Origin: Shewanella fodinae | GTDB lineage: Bacteria > Pseudomonadota > Gammaproteobacteria > Enterobacterales > Shewanellaceae | Direction of reading: 5' to 3' | Assembly (NCBI RefSeq): GCF_014651955.1 | Contig: NZ_BMXW01000010.1 | Location: 62,001-126,000, forward strand | Length of the DNA stretch: 64,000 nt | Shown here: positions 35,895 through 45,765 of the stretch, one piece after another | Layout: each line of letters starts with the position of its first letter | How positions within the stretch are numbered: position 1 is the stretch's first letter | Made by a program: the position numbers and the translations under genes | The notes under the pieces: generated by a model | Databases searched by the model: none | Seen by the model: the letters and a program-made list of their open reading frames with translations, nothing else | Told to the model about the DNA's origin: nothing

Positions 35895-36650
35895 GTGCGC
35901 GGTTTCGCCGGAATTGATATCGGATCTCGCTCAATAGAGTTGGTGTTGGTGGACGACGCTGGTCAGGTGCAGCAACGTTTGCAGGCTGACACAGGTTTTG
36001 ACCCTATGGCCGAAGCTAAACGGATGTTGGCGCAGGTAGAGTATCAGCAGATTATGGCAACGGGTTATGGTCGTAATCTGTTTGAGATCTCGTTTGATGC
36101 CACCACGGTGACAGAGATAAAAGCCCATGCGCGCGGTGCCAGAGCCTGTTTCCCAACAGCAGAAACAGTATTGGATATTGGCGGTCAGGACAGTAAGGCA
36201 ATTGCGTTGTTTGCCACTGGCAAAGTGAAAAAGTTCGAGATGAATGATCGCTGCGCCGCTGGCACCGGAAAATTTCTGGAGATAATGGCGAAAGCACTGG
36301 GCTTCAGTTTAGCTGAATTCAGCGAACAAGCGCTGGCGGCAACCAGTGATATCAATATTTCCAGCATGTGTACGGTATTTGCTGAGTCAGAGGTAACGTC
36401 GCTAATTGGTCGGGGACAGGACCGTCAGGCGATTGCCAGAGGCTTGCATCAGAGTGTGGTCAGGCGGGTAAAAACCATGCTCAACCGGGTCTCAACCGAC
36501 GGTGACATTGTGTTCACCGGTGGCGTTGCAAATAACGCCTGCATGGTACAGTTTCTGGAAGAAGCGTTGCAACGTCAGGTATTGGTGCCACCACAGCCAC
36601 AGTTCATCGGTGCCTATGGTGCTGCATTGTTAGCTGCTGGGCTTGATTAA
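35895..36650 (+). CDS. ATP-dependent activase of the double-cubane reductase (YjiL / HgdC family)
   Basis: A 251-aa ASKHA-fold ATPase: GFAGIDIGSRSIELVLVD, VLDIGGQDSKAIAL, the cluster Cys in MNDRCAAGTGKFLEIM, SSMCTVFAESEVTSLI, and VFTGGVANNACMV. Such activases are homodimers bridged by one [4Fe-4S] cluster that inject an electron into the partner reductase on ATP hydrolysis. The gene starts at the stop of its partner. GTG 35895 follows GGGAGGG, while a GTG at 35883 overlaps the TAG; either may be used. Confidence 0.87.
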   Translation: MRGFAGIDIGSRSIELVLVDDAGQVQQRLQADTGFDPMAEAKRMLAQVEYQQIMATGYGRNLFEISFDATTVTEIKAHARGARACFPTAETVLDIGGQDSKAIALFATGKVKKFEMNDRCAAGTGKFLEIMAKALGFSLAEFSEQALAATSDINISSMCTVFAESEVTSLIGRGQDRQAIARGLHQSVVRRVKTMLNRVSTDGDIVFTGGVANNACMVQFLEEALQRQVLVPPQPQFIGAYGAALLAAGLD

Positions 36651-36722
36651 TGTCACTGTTAGCTAGTAGCTGAAGCATTGTGAGCCAAAGATTGCGGTCT
36701 CAATGCGAGACCGCATTCATAC

Positions 36723-37649
36723 TCATTTTGCTGCAGTTCCCATCGCCCACGGTAATAGTTCATCAACAATGTGTTGATTGGCGGGCACGGCGATCCCTAA
36801 ACTTTTTGCCATATCTACGACGGCTCCGCTGAGCCAAGGCAGTTCCAGTCGTTTGCCACGATCCAGGTCGATTTTCATCGAGGAAGGCATATCTTCTGGT
36901 AGGGTATCCGTGAACAGTAGTCGCTGTTCGGCAAATTCTGGATGAAAGGCAATGCCTTTGGCCTGAGCAACATTGACGACTTCCTGCATAGCGGTGAGCA
37001 GCAATTGCCGCTTTTCTTTGTCGCTACGGATGGGGCCTATGGTGGTGCGAAACAGCGTAGTGGTGCCGGAAAAGCCCACTAGAAATACAAACTTTTCCCA
37101 GATCCGCAGTGTAATGTCGTCGCTAAGTTCTGTGTCAATACCCGCCAACTGGCAACTGTGCTGAAAAGCTTCACACCGGGCCGAAGTAGCTTGGCCGTAT
37201 TCACCGAATGCCAATTTTTGTAACTTACCGCCGTGATGGATGACCCCAGGCTCGGCGATAGAGGCAGCAATATAACTGACACCGCCGATGATGTTTTGCG
37301 CAGGAATGTAGCGCTTTAACATGTCATCTTTCTGAACGCCGTTTTGTAGTGACAGGACTGCGGCATCACCGTTAATTAATGGCTGCAGTTGCGCCGCAAC
37401 ATCCTCCGTGTCCCACAACTTTACTGCCACTATGTAGAGATCTGCGGCTCCGGCCTTAGCGGGATGATCCACCGCTTTAACCTCGGGTAACCACACATCG
37501 CCCAACGGACTGTTAATTTTCAATCCTTGCTGTTGCATCGCTTTGAGGTGCGCGCCGCGGGCGACAAAGGTGACATCTTCGCCTGCTGCCGCAAGTCGAC
37601 CACCAAAGTAACCACCCACTCCACCAGCACCAATGACTGTGATTTTCAT
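36723..37649 (-). CDS. 2-dehydropantoate 2-reductase-like (PanE/ApbA family)
   Basis: A 308-aa NAD(P)-dependent reductase with an N-terminal Rossmann motif (VIGAGGVGGYFGGRLAAAGEDVTF) and the ApbA C-terminal domain (KFVFLVGFSGTTTL, then DLDRGKRLELPWLSGAVV). The family makes pantoate for CoA synthesis, but many genomes carry extra copies of other specificity, so panE identity is not claimed. Confidence 0.85.
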   Translation of the reverse strand: MKITVIGAGGVGGYFGGRLAAAGEDVTFVARGAHLKAMQQQGLKINSPLGDVWLPEVKAVDHPAKAGAADLYIVAVKLWDTEDVAAQLQPLINGDAAVLSLQNGVQKDDMLKRYIPAQNIIGGVSYIAASIAEPGVIHHGGKLQKLAFGEYGQATSARCEAFQHSCQLAGIDTELSDDITLRIWEKFVFLVGFSGTTTLFRTTIGPIRSDKEKRQLLLTAMQEVVNVAQAKGIAFHPEFAEQRLLFTDTLPEDMPSSMKIDLDRGKRLELPWLSGAVVDMAKSLGIAVPANQHIVDELLPWAMGTAAK

Positions 37650-37700
37650 CGCTATCCTTCCTCATTACTCAGGGCATCCAAGAGACATGCTATGGTGACA

Positions 37701-39728
37701 CTATACCCGAAAACTTTCTACTTGCTTGCTAAGCTGCTGATATAATTCGGAAAGGTGATTTGACTGTTGCTGTACCTGCGCCGACATGGTGCGCACGCTG
37801 TCGGTTTGTTCTTTCAGTGATACCAGATTTTGGTTGATATGGTTGGCAACAGTAAACTGCTCTTCGGTAGCTTGCGCAGTTTGCTCTGCCATGCCTTGTA
37901 CATCATCGAACGATGACTTCAGTGTATTAAAAATACGGATCACTTCGCTGAAGTTTTCAACGGTATTGTCGGCATTGCCACGGCTGTTGTGAATAGCTTG
38001 AGATGATTGCTGCACACTGCGGCGTAAGCGTTCAATCATAGATTCAATCTCGTCGGTACTGGCTTGGGTACGTGTGGCGAGCACCCGTACCTCATCTGAA
38101 ACGACCGCAAACCCTCGGCCCTGTTCTCCGGCTCTGGCAGCTTCGATGGCAGCATTGAGCGCCAACAAATTAGTTTGTTCGGCGATTTTGCGGATCACTT
38201 CCAATACTGACGCAATGGCGTCGGAACTCTGCTCTAATTCGGCGGCACTTCGCTGTGCCGTTTCAATGTCGCTTACCAATGCTTCAATGGCGTTATTGGC
38301 CTGATTAACCACGCTGATACCTTCATTGGTCAACTGACTGGAGTTGTTGGACTCAGCCGCCGTGCCTTTGGCAAGCTCGGCCATTTGCTGGTTCGACATA
38401 CTCATTTCACTGCTGGCGCTGACAATGGAATCGGACGCATTTACCAATGCAGATGTGATATTGCCTGCTTGATCTGCCACCTGATTCATCAGCTGCGTGG
38501 TATCACCCAACGCGGCCGATTGGCTCTGGATATTGAGGATGATATTGCGCAGGTGTTCAACAAAACCGTCAAACTCCTTAGCGAGATCGCCTAATTCATC
38601 TTTAGCACTGGAATTGATACGTTGGGTTAGATCGCCATCACCTTCAGCAATTTCCCGGATTCGCTGGGTCATGTCGTTAACATTTTGAGTTAGCCGCAAC
38701 GGCACAAAATAGCCGAACAGCAAGGCGATAATAAAGGCGATGCCAATAATTACCATGGCAATTCTCTGATAACTATCGATGGTCTTTTTGACTTCTTCTT
38801 TGGCGGTACGGGCGTGTTGCCGTATCGCTTCGCCAGCCTCATCCAGTGCTTGGCGGATATCTGCAAAACTGACATCGGCAGCCTTCTGTTCACCGCTTAG
38901 TTGTTGCTGCTGTTGTTGGGTGCTGTTCATCAACTGGCGGCAATCTTTCAGCCAGTTCGCCAGCAATAGATCGAACTTTTCGTAAGGCGCCGCGAGTTGC
39001 GGTTCGCGGATTAGATAGCTGCGATAGTTGTGAAAACGCTGTAGGACTTGCGCCGCATTCTCTTCGAAATCCTGTTTATTTTCGCTGGATACGCCAGTGC
39101 CGTTGATGAATTTCAATAACGCCAAGCGTGCTTGATAAATATCGCGATCGGCATTGAGTACCTCGGAGATAGCTTCTACGTATAGGTTCAAATCTTGCTG
39201 CTGTTGTACTTGGGGATCGCGAGTATGTTGTCTGAGGCCATCTCCGGCGTCGTTGAGCATCTCTCTGATGGCCTGAAATTGTTGCTCCAGTTGCTGCAGA
39301 CCGTCACTTTGTTCAATCTGTACTTGGCCGGATTGGATAAGCGTTTTACTGGCCGCTAACCATTTGTCGTAGAGGCTATCAAACCGCTGAAACGGGTTAA
39401 TGATCTCTGGTTCATCAGCAAGATATTCGCGAAATTTATTGAAGCGGTCATGTACTTGCTGAGCATTTTCGTTAAAGTCGTTGAGGTTATCTTCAGTTTT
39501 CCCCTCACCGTGCAGCAATTTTTCTCTGGCAATGCGTGCCTGGTATAAGTCCCGGTCGGCATTTAACACTACCGATACCGCTTCGAAATAGTGCTCAGCC
39601 TGCTTGCGGATGGCTTCGTTTTGCACCTTGGTCATCAACAGCATAAAGCCGAAGAGTCCCACCAGAATCACTGCCAAAAATGCAATCGGCAATATTACTT
39701 TAAATCTGATTGAATGAATGCGCATCAT
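37701..39728 (-). CDS. Methyl-accepting chemotaxis protein with a duplicated periplasmic sensor
   Basis: A 675-aa transducer. TM1 lies near residues 8-32 and TM2 near 325-345, followed by a HAMP domain and a signalling domain with the hairpin tip [32 protein letters not shown]. The periplasmic part (about 33-320) contains two similar halves: [18 protein letters not shown] (about 51) and [18 protein letters not shown] (about 189). Each is followed by an [25 protein letters not shown] helix. This is a helical bimodular-type sensor, and the ligand is unknown. Confidence 0.92.
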   Translation of the reverse strand: MMRIHSIRFKVILPIAFLAVILVGLFGFMLLMTKVQNEAIRKQAEHYFEAVSVVLNADRDLYQARIAREKLLHGEGKTEDNLNDFNENAQQVHDRFNKFREYLADEPEIINPFQRFDSLYDKWLAASKTLIQSGQVQIEQSDGLQQLEQQFQAIREMLNDAGDGLRQHTRDPQVQQQQDLNLYVEAISEVLNADRDIYQARLALLKFINGTGVSSENKQDFEENAAQVLQRFHNYRSYLIREPQLAAPYEKFDLLLANWLKDCRQLMNSTQQQQQQLSGEQKAADVSFADIRQALDEAGEAIRQHARTAKEEVKKTIDSYQRIAMVIIGIAFIIALLFGYFVPLRLTQNVNDMTQRIREIAEGDGDLTQRINSSAKDELGDLAKEFDGFVEHLRNIILNIQSQSAALGDTTQLMNQVADQAGNITSALVNASDSIVSASSEMSMSNQQMAELAKGTAAESNNSSQLTNEGISVVNQANNAIEALVSDIETAQRSAAELEQSSDAIASVLEVIRKIAEQTNLLALNAAIEAARAGEQGRGFAVVSDEVRVLATRTQASTDEIESMIERLRRSVQQSSQAIHNSRGNADNTVENFSEVIRIFNTLKSSFDDVQGMAEQTAQATEEQFTVANHINQNLVSLKEQTDSVRTMSAQVQQQSNHLSELYQQLSKQVESFRV

Positions 39729-39972
39729 GGCCTACTGATATCCATATCCAAGTTAAACGTCCGTTTAGCAGTCTAGGAAAAGTTCAGCAATCTTGCCAAC
39801 TTATCCACTTATTTGTTGGTGTGAGTTGAGAATGGTCGTTGCACATTGGCTATTTGTCGTGATGTGATAGATATGCGCGGCAAGGTCGTTTTAACCGATA
39901 ATTGTGCTGGTGGCTGACAGATTTACGGCGCAGTTGCGGTTACCATGTTGCGGACATTAACTGCTTGATGAG

Positions 39973-40221
39973 ATGCAAAATATGGCATGTGAAGAGTGTT
40001 TTGGCACCATTTTCAGGCGCAAACTCGGACGTTGCACCACCTGTATGTGGCAATTAGCGCTGTTGTCAGCCATCTGCTGGCCGTTATGGTACTGGTTGTA
40101 TCACACTACGCCGCGCACGGTGAATTCTATCGCGTTACTGTTTTTCTGCGGTGCTTTCTCTGGGCTATTGCTACTGCATTTGTTGGTGTTAACTTACCGT
40201 CGGCTGCGTGGCCGACGCTAA
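39973..40221 (+). CDS. DUF3624 small membrane protein
   Basis: An 82-aa protein with an N-terminal Cys cluster (CEECFG and LGRCTTCMWQ) and two hydrophobic helices (about 25-45 and 55-75), ending in a basic tail (YRRLRGRR). This matches DUF3624, found in Shewanella and Vibrio. The function is unknown. The second ATG (39982) may be the true start. Confidence 0.75.
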   Translation: MQNMACEECFGTIFRRKLGRCTTCMWQLALLSAICWPLWYWLYHTTPRTVNSIALLFFCGAFSGLLLLHLLVLTYRRLRGRR

Positions 40222-40283
40222 ATGTCTAAGGTTGTCGCCAGCCTGCGCCGTTGCTTAAAGGGGCACTAGGCCCCATTGCTAAA

Positions 40284-41150
40284 CTATTTGATAGGCAGAT
40301 AGACATCGGTCAGCAGCTCACATTCGTCCACTTCATGGACGAAATTTATCCAGTGGAAGAAACAGGGAAAGTCACGTAACTCCTCACCGCTGTCTGGAAG
40401 CCATTCTCGATACAGCTGATAGACGGTATTTGCTATGGTGTCATGACTGCCATAGTGGCGCGCTATGGCACAGCGACCGCCAGGAATGACTCCGGCAATA
40501 ACGCCAAACTCATTGTCTGGTATCGCCGATGCTTTAATTGTGCCGCAGATATCCAGCCGGAAATCTTCAGGTGCCACAGTATTGGGGTCGCTGTACGGAA
40601 TGCCAAAGGTCTCGCTTGAAGCAATAGGTGACAACCCCGTTTGTTTGCGCCAGGCAATAAACTTGGCGGCACTGTCCAGTACTTGTTGTGGCGCACCACG
40701 GTGTTGCACATACGCGATATGCGTCGCGGGAAAATCTACAATTTTTACGTTCAAAATCATTTCCTCTCTAGGGATGGAGGGTAACTGCAACACACTATGC
40801 CAGTGCTGCCAGTTAGGTTGGTTCCTGAATTGGGAGGGAGTCTGTACAAAACTGCTTTTAAACGCACGAGTAAAGGCTTCACTACTGCTGAAGCCTGTTT
40901 CCAACGCAATATCAATAATCTTGTGTTGTTCAAATGCCAGCCGGAATGATGCGCACCGCAATTTAGCCAACTGCATGTAGCGCGTCGTGCTCAATCCCAT
41001 AAACGCCATAAACACCCGGTGAAAATGAAATCTGGAACAGGCGGCAATATCGCTCAGTTGTTCTGCGGTTAGCTCATCATCCAGATGCTGCTGAATATAT
41101 TCACATACCCGCAGGATGCTTTGTTGATGTCGTTCACTGAGTACTTTCAT
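40284..41150 (-). CDS. AraC-family regulator with GyrI-like effector domain
   Basis: A 288-aa protein with an N-terminal AraC helix-turn-helix region (VCEYIQQHLDDELTAEQLSDIAACSRFHFHRVFMAFMG... ETGFSSSEAFTRAFKSSF) and a C-terminal GyrI-like small-molecule-binding domain (about 130-288). The layout is that of the Rob/SoxS-related multidrug regulators. The ATG at 41150 (MKVLSERHQQSI) is chosen over a longer reading to 41231. Confidence 0.88.
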   Translation of the reverse strand: MKVLSERHQQSILRVCEYIQQHLDDELTAEQLSDIAACSRFHFHRVFMAFMGLSTTRYMQLAKLRCASFRLAFEQHKIIDIALETGFSSSEAFTRAFKSSFVQTPSQFRNQPNWQHWHSVLQLPSIPREEMILNVKIVDFPATHIAYVQHRGAPQQVLDSAAKFIAWRKQTGLSPIASSETFGIPYSDPNTVAPEDFRLDICGTIKASAIPDNEFGVIAGVIPGGRCAIARHYGSHDTIANTVYQLYREWLPDSGEELRDFPCFFHWINFVHEVDECELLTDVYLPIK

Positions 41151-41420
41151 GCGGCTTCCCTCTTCAGAAACTGCGGCCAGTGTGCCAGTTGCCTGAAAGC
41201 AATACCTGATTGATATTGCGCATTTTCCCAAGCTGTAGTCGAACGCATCGCATCCCCAAATGAAAAAAGGACAATCGACAGCGCAAAGTTAATCCTGTTG
41301 TGGTTAAATAGTTAATTCGTTTCATATGGTTAACATTTTATGCCAGCTGAACCATTGTTAACATGTTCGGCGTAACAACAGGCGCAGGGATTAAGCCCCG
41401 CAAGAAAAAAGGAAGTGGTA

Positions 41421-42299
41421 ATGGCGATTCAATATAGTACTCCTGCAAATTTTAGCGTGGCTAAACTGGTGCCACTGTTGGTGATCATTTTGCTGGTCGT
41501 TATAGGTTTTGGCAGTTGGTTTACGGTGGATCAGGGGGAGCGCGGGGTACACTTGCGCAATGGTAAAGTAATCGGCACCGCCGAGCCAGGTATGGGCTTC
41601 AAGCTGCCGATGTTTGATAAAATAGTAAAGATTTCCACCCAGACTCACACCGTGAGTTACCCCAAATTACAGGCGTACAGCCGTGATCAGCAACCGGCCA
41701 CTATCCGCGTGTCTGTTACATTCCGCGTGCCAGAAGATAAAGTGACAGAGGTGTATGCCGAATTTAAAAGCATCGACGGCATGGTTGACCGATTAGTGGA
41801 CCGCCAGGTGCCGACCCAGATTGAGAATATCTTTGGTCAGTACACCGCCATTTCTGCCGTACAGGAGCGTGTTAAATTTGTCATGGATATCAACCAGGCG
41901 TTGAAAAACTCCGTGCATGGGCCCATCGATATTACCTCAGTACAAGTTGAAAATATCGATTTTTCAAATGCATATGAAAAATCAGTAGAAGATCGTATGC
42001 GGGCTGAAGTGGAAGTTCAGACCCAGAAACAGAATCTGGAAAAAGAGCGGGTAAGTGCCCAGATTGCTGTCACTAAAGCTCAGGCCGAAGCGGATTCGCA
42101 ACTGGCGCGCGCTAAAGCAGAGGCCGAAGCCATTCGCATCAAAGGGGAAGCGGAAGCGTCAGCCATCAAGAGTCGCGCTGATGCGTTGGCAAAAAATAAA
42201 GATCTGATTGAACTGACAAAAGCTGAAAAATGGGACGGCAAGTTACCGAGCACCATGTTGCCCAACAGCACCCTGCCATTTTTTGAAACGAATAAATAA
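41421..42299 (+). CDS. SPFH-domain / prohibitin-like membrane protein (HflC-like)
   Basis: A 292-aa protein with one N-terminal membrane helix (LVPLLVIILLVVIGFGSWF), an SPFH domain (GERGVHLRNGKV, PGMGFKLPMFDKIVKISTQTHT) and a long C-terminal coiled coil rich in Ala/Glu/Lys (about 185-265). Such proteins form membrane scaffolds and may regulate FtsH-type proteases. GGAAG precedes the ATG at 41421. Confidence 0.87.
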   Translation: MAIQYSTPANFSVAKLVPLLVIILLVVIGFGSWFTVDQGERGVHLRNGKVIGTAEPGMGFKLPMFDKIVKISTQTHTVSYPKLQAYSRDQQPATIRVSVTFRVPEDKVTEVYAEFKSIDGMVDRLVDRQVPTQIENIFGQYTAISAVQERVKFVMDINQALKNSVHGPIDITSVQVENIDFSNAYEKSVEDRMRAEVEVQTQKQNLEKERVSAQIAVTKAQAEADSQLARAKAEAEAIRIKGEAEASAIKSRADALAKNKDLIELTKAEKWDGKLPSTMLPNSTLPFFETNK

Positions 42300-42309
42300 G
42301 ATGATGCAC

Positions 42310-42337
42310 GTCGGAGACAGATTATGCTGTCTCCGAC
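42310..42337 (+). terminator. Hairpin downstream of the SPFH gene
   Basis: Perfect 11-bp arms GTCGGAGACAG / CTGTCTCCGAC with a 6-nt loop but no T-run. It may terminate with help or protect the 3' end. Confidence 0.5.
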
Positions 42338-42725
42338 GAGTATCCCCCGCGTTAACTCGCAATGACTGCTTCATATTCCATGAGTTAGCTTCTTACCCCT
42401 CCTGATTTTATCTGCCCGTGCCCCTCGCTCAGTGTTGGGTTGCAGGTCATTTGGTGATCCTGATGGTTTATGTTAGGGTGAAAAAAGCAGCAGTTATGGA
42501 TGTTTTTCGTCAAGTCTGCCCGCCATTCTAGGTCATTGCAGATTTTGGCAAAGCGCTACCTCAGTTGTTTTCTAAGTGATTATTGGGCACCAGCAAGGTG
42601 TCCAACACTGTCATAACTTTTGGGACAGATATCACGGGTGGTTCTTAATTTTCCGGTTCCTTCGGGAGCCTATTTCCCTTCTGTCCAGGCGGCGCATATT
42701 GACTAATCTTACGGAGAAGACGTCT
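42338..42725. other. 388-bp region upstream of the sucrose operon
   Basis: No gene is supported; an open frame from 42576 only extends the sucrose-phosphate synthase frame upstream. It must hold the operon promoter. I saw no clear operator. An AGACGTCT just before the start codon is isolated and not taken as a MetJ site. Confidence 0.35.
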
Positions 42726-44915
42726 ATGCAGCAAAATCAGAACAACGGCTCCGCTGATGGTTTATATATTGCGCTCATCAGTATTCATGGATTGATCCGT
42801 GGGCGCGATTTAGAACTGGGGCGAGATGCCGATACCGGTGGGCAAACCAAATATGTGGTGGATCTCGCCAATGCGCTGGTTCGGCAACCTGGGGTTGCTC
42901 GGGTCGATTTAATCACCCGGCGGGTTATCGATGAACGGCTTGATAGCAGTTACAGCGAAGAGCAGGAACCGTTGGAAGCCCCTGGGGCGCAGATCATCCG
43001 CATCGACTGTGGTCCCAGACAATACATTGCCAAAGAAAAACTCTGGGAACACCTCGATACCTTTTCTGACAATCTACTGCGATTCTTTCAGCAACAGCAG
43101 CGTATGCCAGATCTGCTTCACAGCCATTATGCCGATGCTGGTTATGTGGCAACTCAGATTAGCCATGTTCTCGGGATGCCGCTGGTACATACCGGCCACT
43201 CTTTAGGCCGTGATAAACGTAAACGCCTGATGGCATCAGGTATGCCTTCGTCTGAAGTGGAACAGAAATACAATATGCAGCGCCGCATTGAAGCGGAAGA
43301 ACAGGTGCTGGCCAATGCTAATCTGGTGATCACCAGTACCCGTCAGGAGATTGAATCGCAGTACGAGCTCTATGATTACTACTGTCCAGAGAGTATGCGG
43401 GTAATCCCGCCCGGCACCGATTTAAGCCAGTTTCATCCACCGCAGTTGGGAGAGGCTCAGACCCAAATTGCCAGTGCCATTCGTCGCTTTCTGGATGAAC
43501 CGGATAAACCGATGATCCTGGCGCTGTCACGGCCCGATCCGCGCAAGAATATTGCCACACTGGTACGCGCCTATGGTGAATCGCCAGAGCTGCGCACCAT
43601 GGCCAATCTGGTCATTGTGGCTGGGAATCGCGATGATATCCGAGAGATGAATGATGGTGCCCAAGAAGTCCTCACCGAATTGCTGGTGTTACTCGATTAC
43701 TACGATCTGTATGGCAAACTGGCGTTACCGAAAAAACATCTACCCAGCGAAGTGCCTGCCATTTACCGCATGGCCGCGCGCTCTTGTGGTATTTTTATCA
43801 ATCCGGCATTAACCGAACCCTTTGGCCTGACATTACTGGAGTCCGCCGCTACCGGGTTGCCCTTTATTGCCACTGAAAACGGTGGCCCGCAGGATATTGT
43901 GGAAAACTGTGAGACGGGCATTCTGGTCGATCCGTTAAGTGCCAACGATCTTGGTAAAACCATGAAAACCCTGCTGCTGGACGGTGAGCTGTGGCGCAAA
44001 TTTTCCGCCAATGGCATTAAAAATGTCGCGCTGAAATACTCTTGGGATGCCCATGCCCGCAGCTATTTAAAACAGATAAAACCGCTGGTGGAAGCCCATA
44101 AACCGCAGCAATTCTCGCCGGCTATTCTACGAGCTTCTCGCTTTGCTGACCGTTTGATAGTGTCGGATCTGGATAAAACCTTGCTGAGCAACCCTACTGG
44201 CTTGCGGGAATTTTGTCAGATGCTGCGGGAGCGTCGCAAACAGGTAGCGTTTGGGATTGCCACCGCTAGAAGGCTGGATTCGGTGCTGAAATTGCTGAAG
44301 AAATATCGGATCCCCAAACCGGATATCTTGATCTCCAGTCTGGGCTCTCAAATCCACTATGGCCGCGAGTTAGAAGTCAGTACCGATTGGGAATCTCATG
44401 TGGATCATGACTGGAACCCACGGGCTATCCGCCGCATTCTGCGTGACGTTCCCGGGCTGACACTGCAGGAAGATTCTGAACAGAGTAAGTTCAAAATCTC
44501 CTTTCATATTGATCCCTCAGAGCAGGGCATCCTCACCAAGGAAAAAATAGTGTCATTGCTGCGCCAAGAAGAACAGAGCGTCAATGTCTTTGTTTCTGCA
44601 GGACAAAATCTGGATATTACGCCCGCGCGAGTCTCCAAAGGGTTAGCCTTGCGCTATGTGGCACAAATCTGGGGCATTCCGTTAGAACGGGTGTTGGTGG
44701 CGGCTGGCGCTGGTACCGATGAAGATATGATCACCGGCAACACCTTATCGGTGGTGGTGCATAATCGCCAACATGAAACATTGGAAAATCAGCAAGAAGG
44801 GCACAATGTGTTTTTTGCGACTCAACCTAATGCCCTGGGCATCTTGGAAGCGATTGAACATTACCATTTCTTTGATGAAATTCCCGGGGTCGAGGTAGCC
44901 GCGCCAGATGCCTGA
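42726..44915 (+). CDS. Sucrose-phosphate synthase with C-terminal HAD domain
   Basis: A 729-aa enzyme that joins UDP- (or ADP-) glucose to fructose-6-phosphate to give sucrose-6-phosphate. The N-terminal GT-B glycosyltransferase part (about 1-470) shows HGLIRGRDLELGRDADTGGQ, VHTGHSLGRDKRKRL, LSRPDPRKNIATLVRAYGE and the donor-site TEPFGLTLLESAATGLP. The C-terminal HAD domain (about 480-720, IVSDLDKTLLSN) is typical of proteobacterial and plant enzymes. The ATG at 42726 is the family start and the longer reading upstream is rejected. It is the first gene of a four-gene operon. Confidence 0.93.
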   Translation: MQQNQNNGSADGLYIALISIHGLIRGRDLELGRDADTGGQTKYVVDLANALVRQPGVARVDLITRRVIDERLDSSYSEEQEPLEAPGAQIIRIDCGPRQYIAKEKLWEHLDTFSDNLLRFFQQQQRMPDLLHSHYADAGYVATQISHVLGMPLVHTGHSLGRDKRKRLMASGMPSSEVEQKYNMQRRIEAEEQVLANANLVITSTRQEIESQYELYDYYCPESMRVIPPGTDLSQFHPPQLGEAQTQIASAIRRFLDEPDKPMILALSRPDPRKNIATLVRAYGESPELRTMANLVIVAGNRDDIREMNDGAQEVLTELLVLLDYYDLYGKLALPKKHLPSEVPAIYRMAARSCGIFINPALTEPFGLTLLESAATGLPFIATENGGPQDIVENCETGILVDPLSANDLGKTMKTLLLDGELWRKFSANGIKNVALKYSWDAHARSYLKQIKPLVEAHKPQQFSPAILRASRFADRLIVSDLDKTLLSNPTGLREFCQMLRERRKQVAFGIATARRLDSVLKLLKKYRIPKPDILISSLGSQIHYGRELEVSTDWESHVDHDWNPRAIRRILRDVPGLTLQEDSEQSKFKISFHIDPSEQGILTKEKIVSLLRQEEQSVNVFVSAGQNLDITPARVSKGLALRYVAQIWGIPLERVLVAAGAGTDEDMITGNTLSVVVHNRQHETLENQQEGHNVFFATQPNALGILEAIEHYHFFDEIPGVEVAAPDA

Positions 44916-45765
44916 AATATTGCTGTGTACCGACCTTGACCGCACTTTACTGCCGAACGGCTTACAGGCGGAATCACCCCATGCTCGACGGTGGTTTGCT
45001 CGGGCGGTAAGTTATCCGGGCCTGCGGTTGGCTTATGTCAGTGGCCGAGATTTGACGCTGGTACTAAAGGCGATAGCCGACTATCAACTGCCACAACCGG
45101 ATTATATGGTCACTGATGTCGGTAGCAGGATTTATCAGCGTATTGGCAACGATTATCAGCCGTTATCCGGCTGGCAACAGCACATTGCTGAGGACTGGCC
45201 CGGTATTGACAGCCGTGACTTAGCAAAGTTGCTGACGCCGTCGCCGTTACAGTTGCAGTCTGCACAGCAACAGCAGCAGTATAAGCTCAGCTATCAGTGT
45301 GTTCCGGCCGTTGACATGGCGGCTGGCATGGCGCAGTTGGAGCAGCAATTACAGGCATTGCCAATCCGCTGGCAACTTATCGGCAGCGTGGATGAAACCC
45401 AAGACATAGGGTTAGTCGATTTGCTGCCCGCCAGCGCAGGTAAGCGCCAAGCTATCGATTTTCTGGTGCAGTCATTGTCCTTGGTGGCATCGCAGGTTTT
45501 TTTCAGTGGCGACAGTGGTAACGATCTGGATGTGTTGATTAGTCCTTATCGCACAGTGCTGGTAAAAAATGCCACTGCCGAAGTGGTGACTAATGCCTTG
45601 CAAGGCAGTAAGGCACAGGGTAATCAGCATCATTTGTATCTGGCACAAGGGCTGCCGGAGCTGGGGCTTAATGGCAACTACAGCGCGGGCATTGTGGAAG
45701 GGTTACTGCATTTCTTCCCAGAGTTGAAATCTTGGTTGACGGCAAAGAGGCAAGGCGATGAATGA
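44908..45765 (+). CDS. Sucrose-phosphate phosphatase (HAD family)
   Basis: A 285-aa HAD phosphatase that removes phosphate from sucrose-6-phosphate. The nucleophile motif is LLCTDLDRTLLPNG. Motif II is YVSGRDL. The later motif is VFFSGDSGNDLDVL with the acidic residues. It overlaps the synthase gene by 8 bp and the kinase gene by 8 bp, which points to coupled translation. Confidence 0.9.
   Translation: MPEILLCTDLDRTLLPNGLQAESPHARRWFARAVSYPGLRLAYVSGRDLTLVLKAIADYQLPQPDYMVTDVGSRIYQRIGNDYQPLSGWQQHIAEDWPGIDSRDLAKLLTPSPLQLQSAQQQQQYKLSYQCVPAVDMAAGMAQLEQQLQALPIRWQLIGSVDETQDIGLVDLLPASAGKRQAIDFLVQSLSLVASQVFFSGDSGNDLDVLISPYRTVLVKNATAEVVTNALQGSKAQGNQHHLYLAQGLPELGLNGNYSAGIVEGLLHFFPELKSWLTAKRQGDE

Noticed and set aside
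42718..42725. AGACGTCT directly before the sucrose-phosphate synthase start codon
   Set aside because: It is isolated, overlaps the translation start region, and the neighbours have no methionine link.
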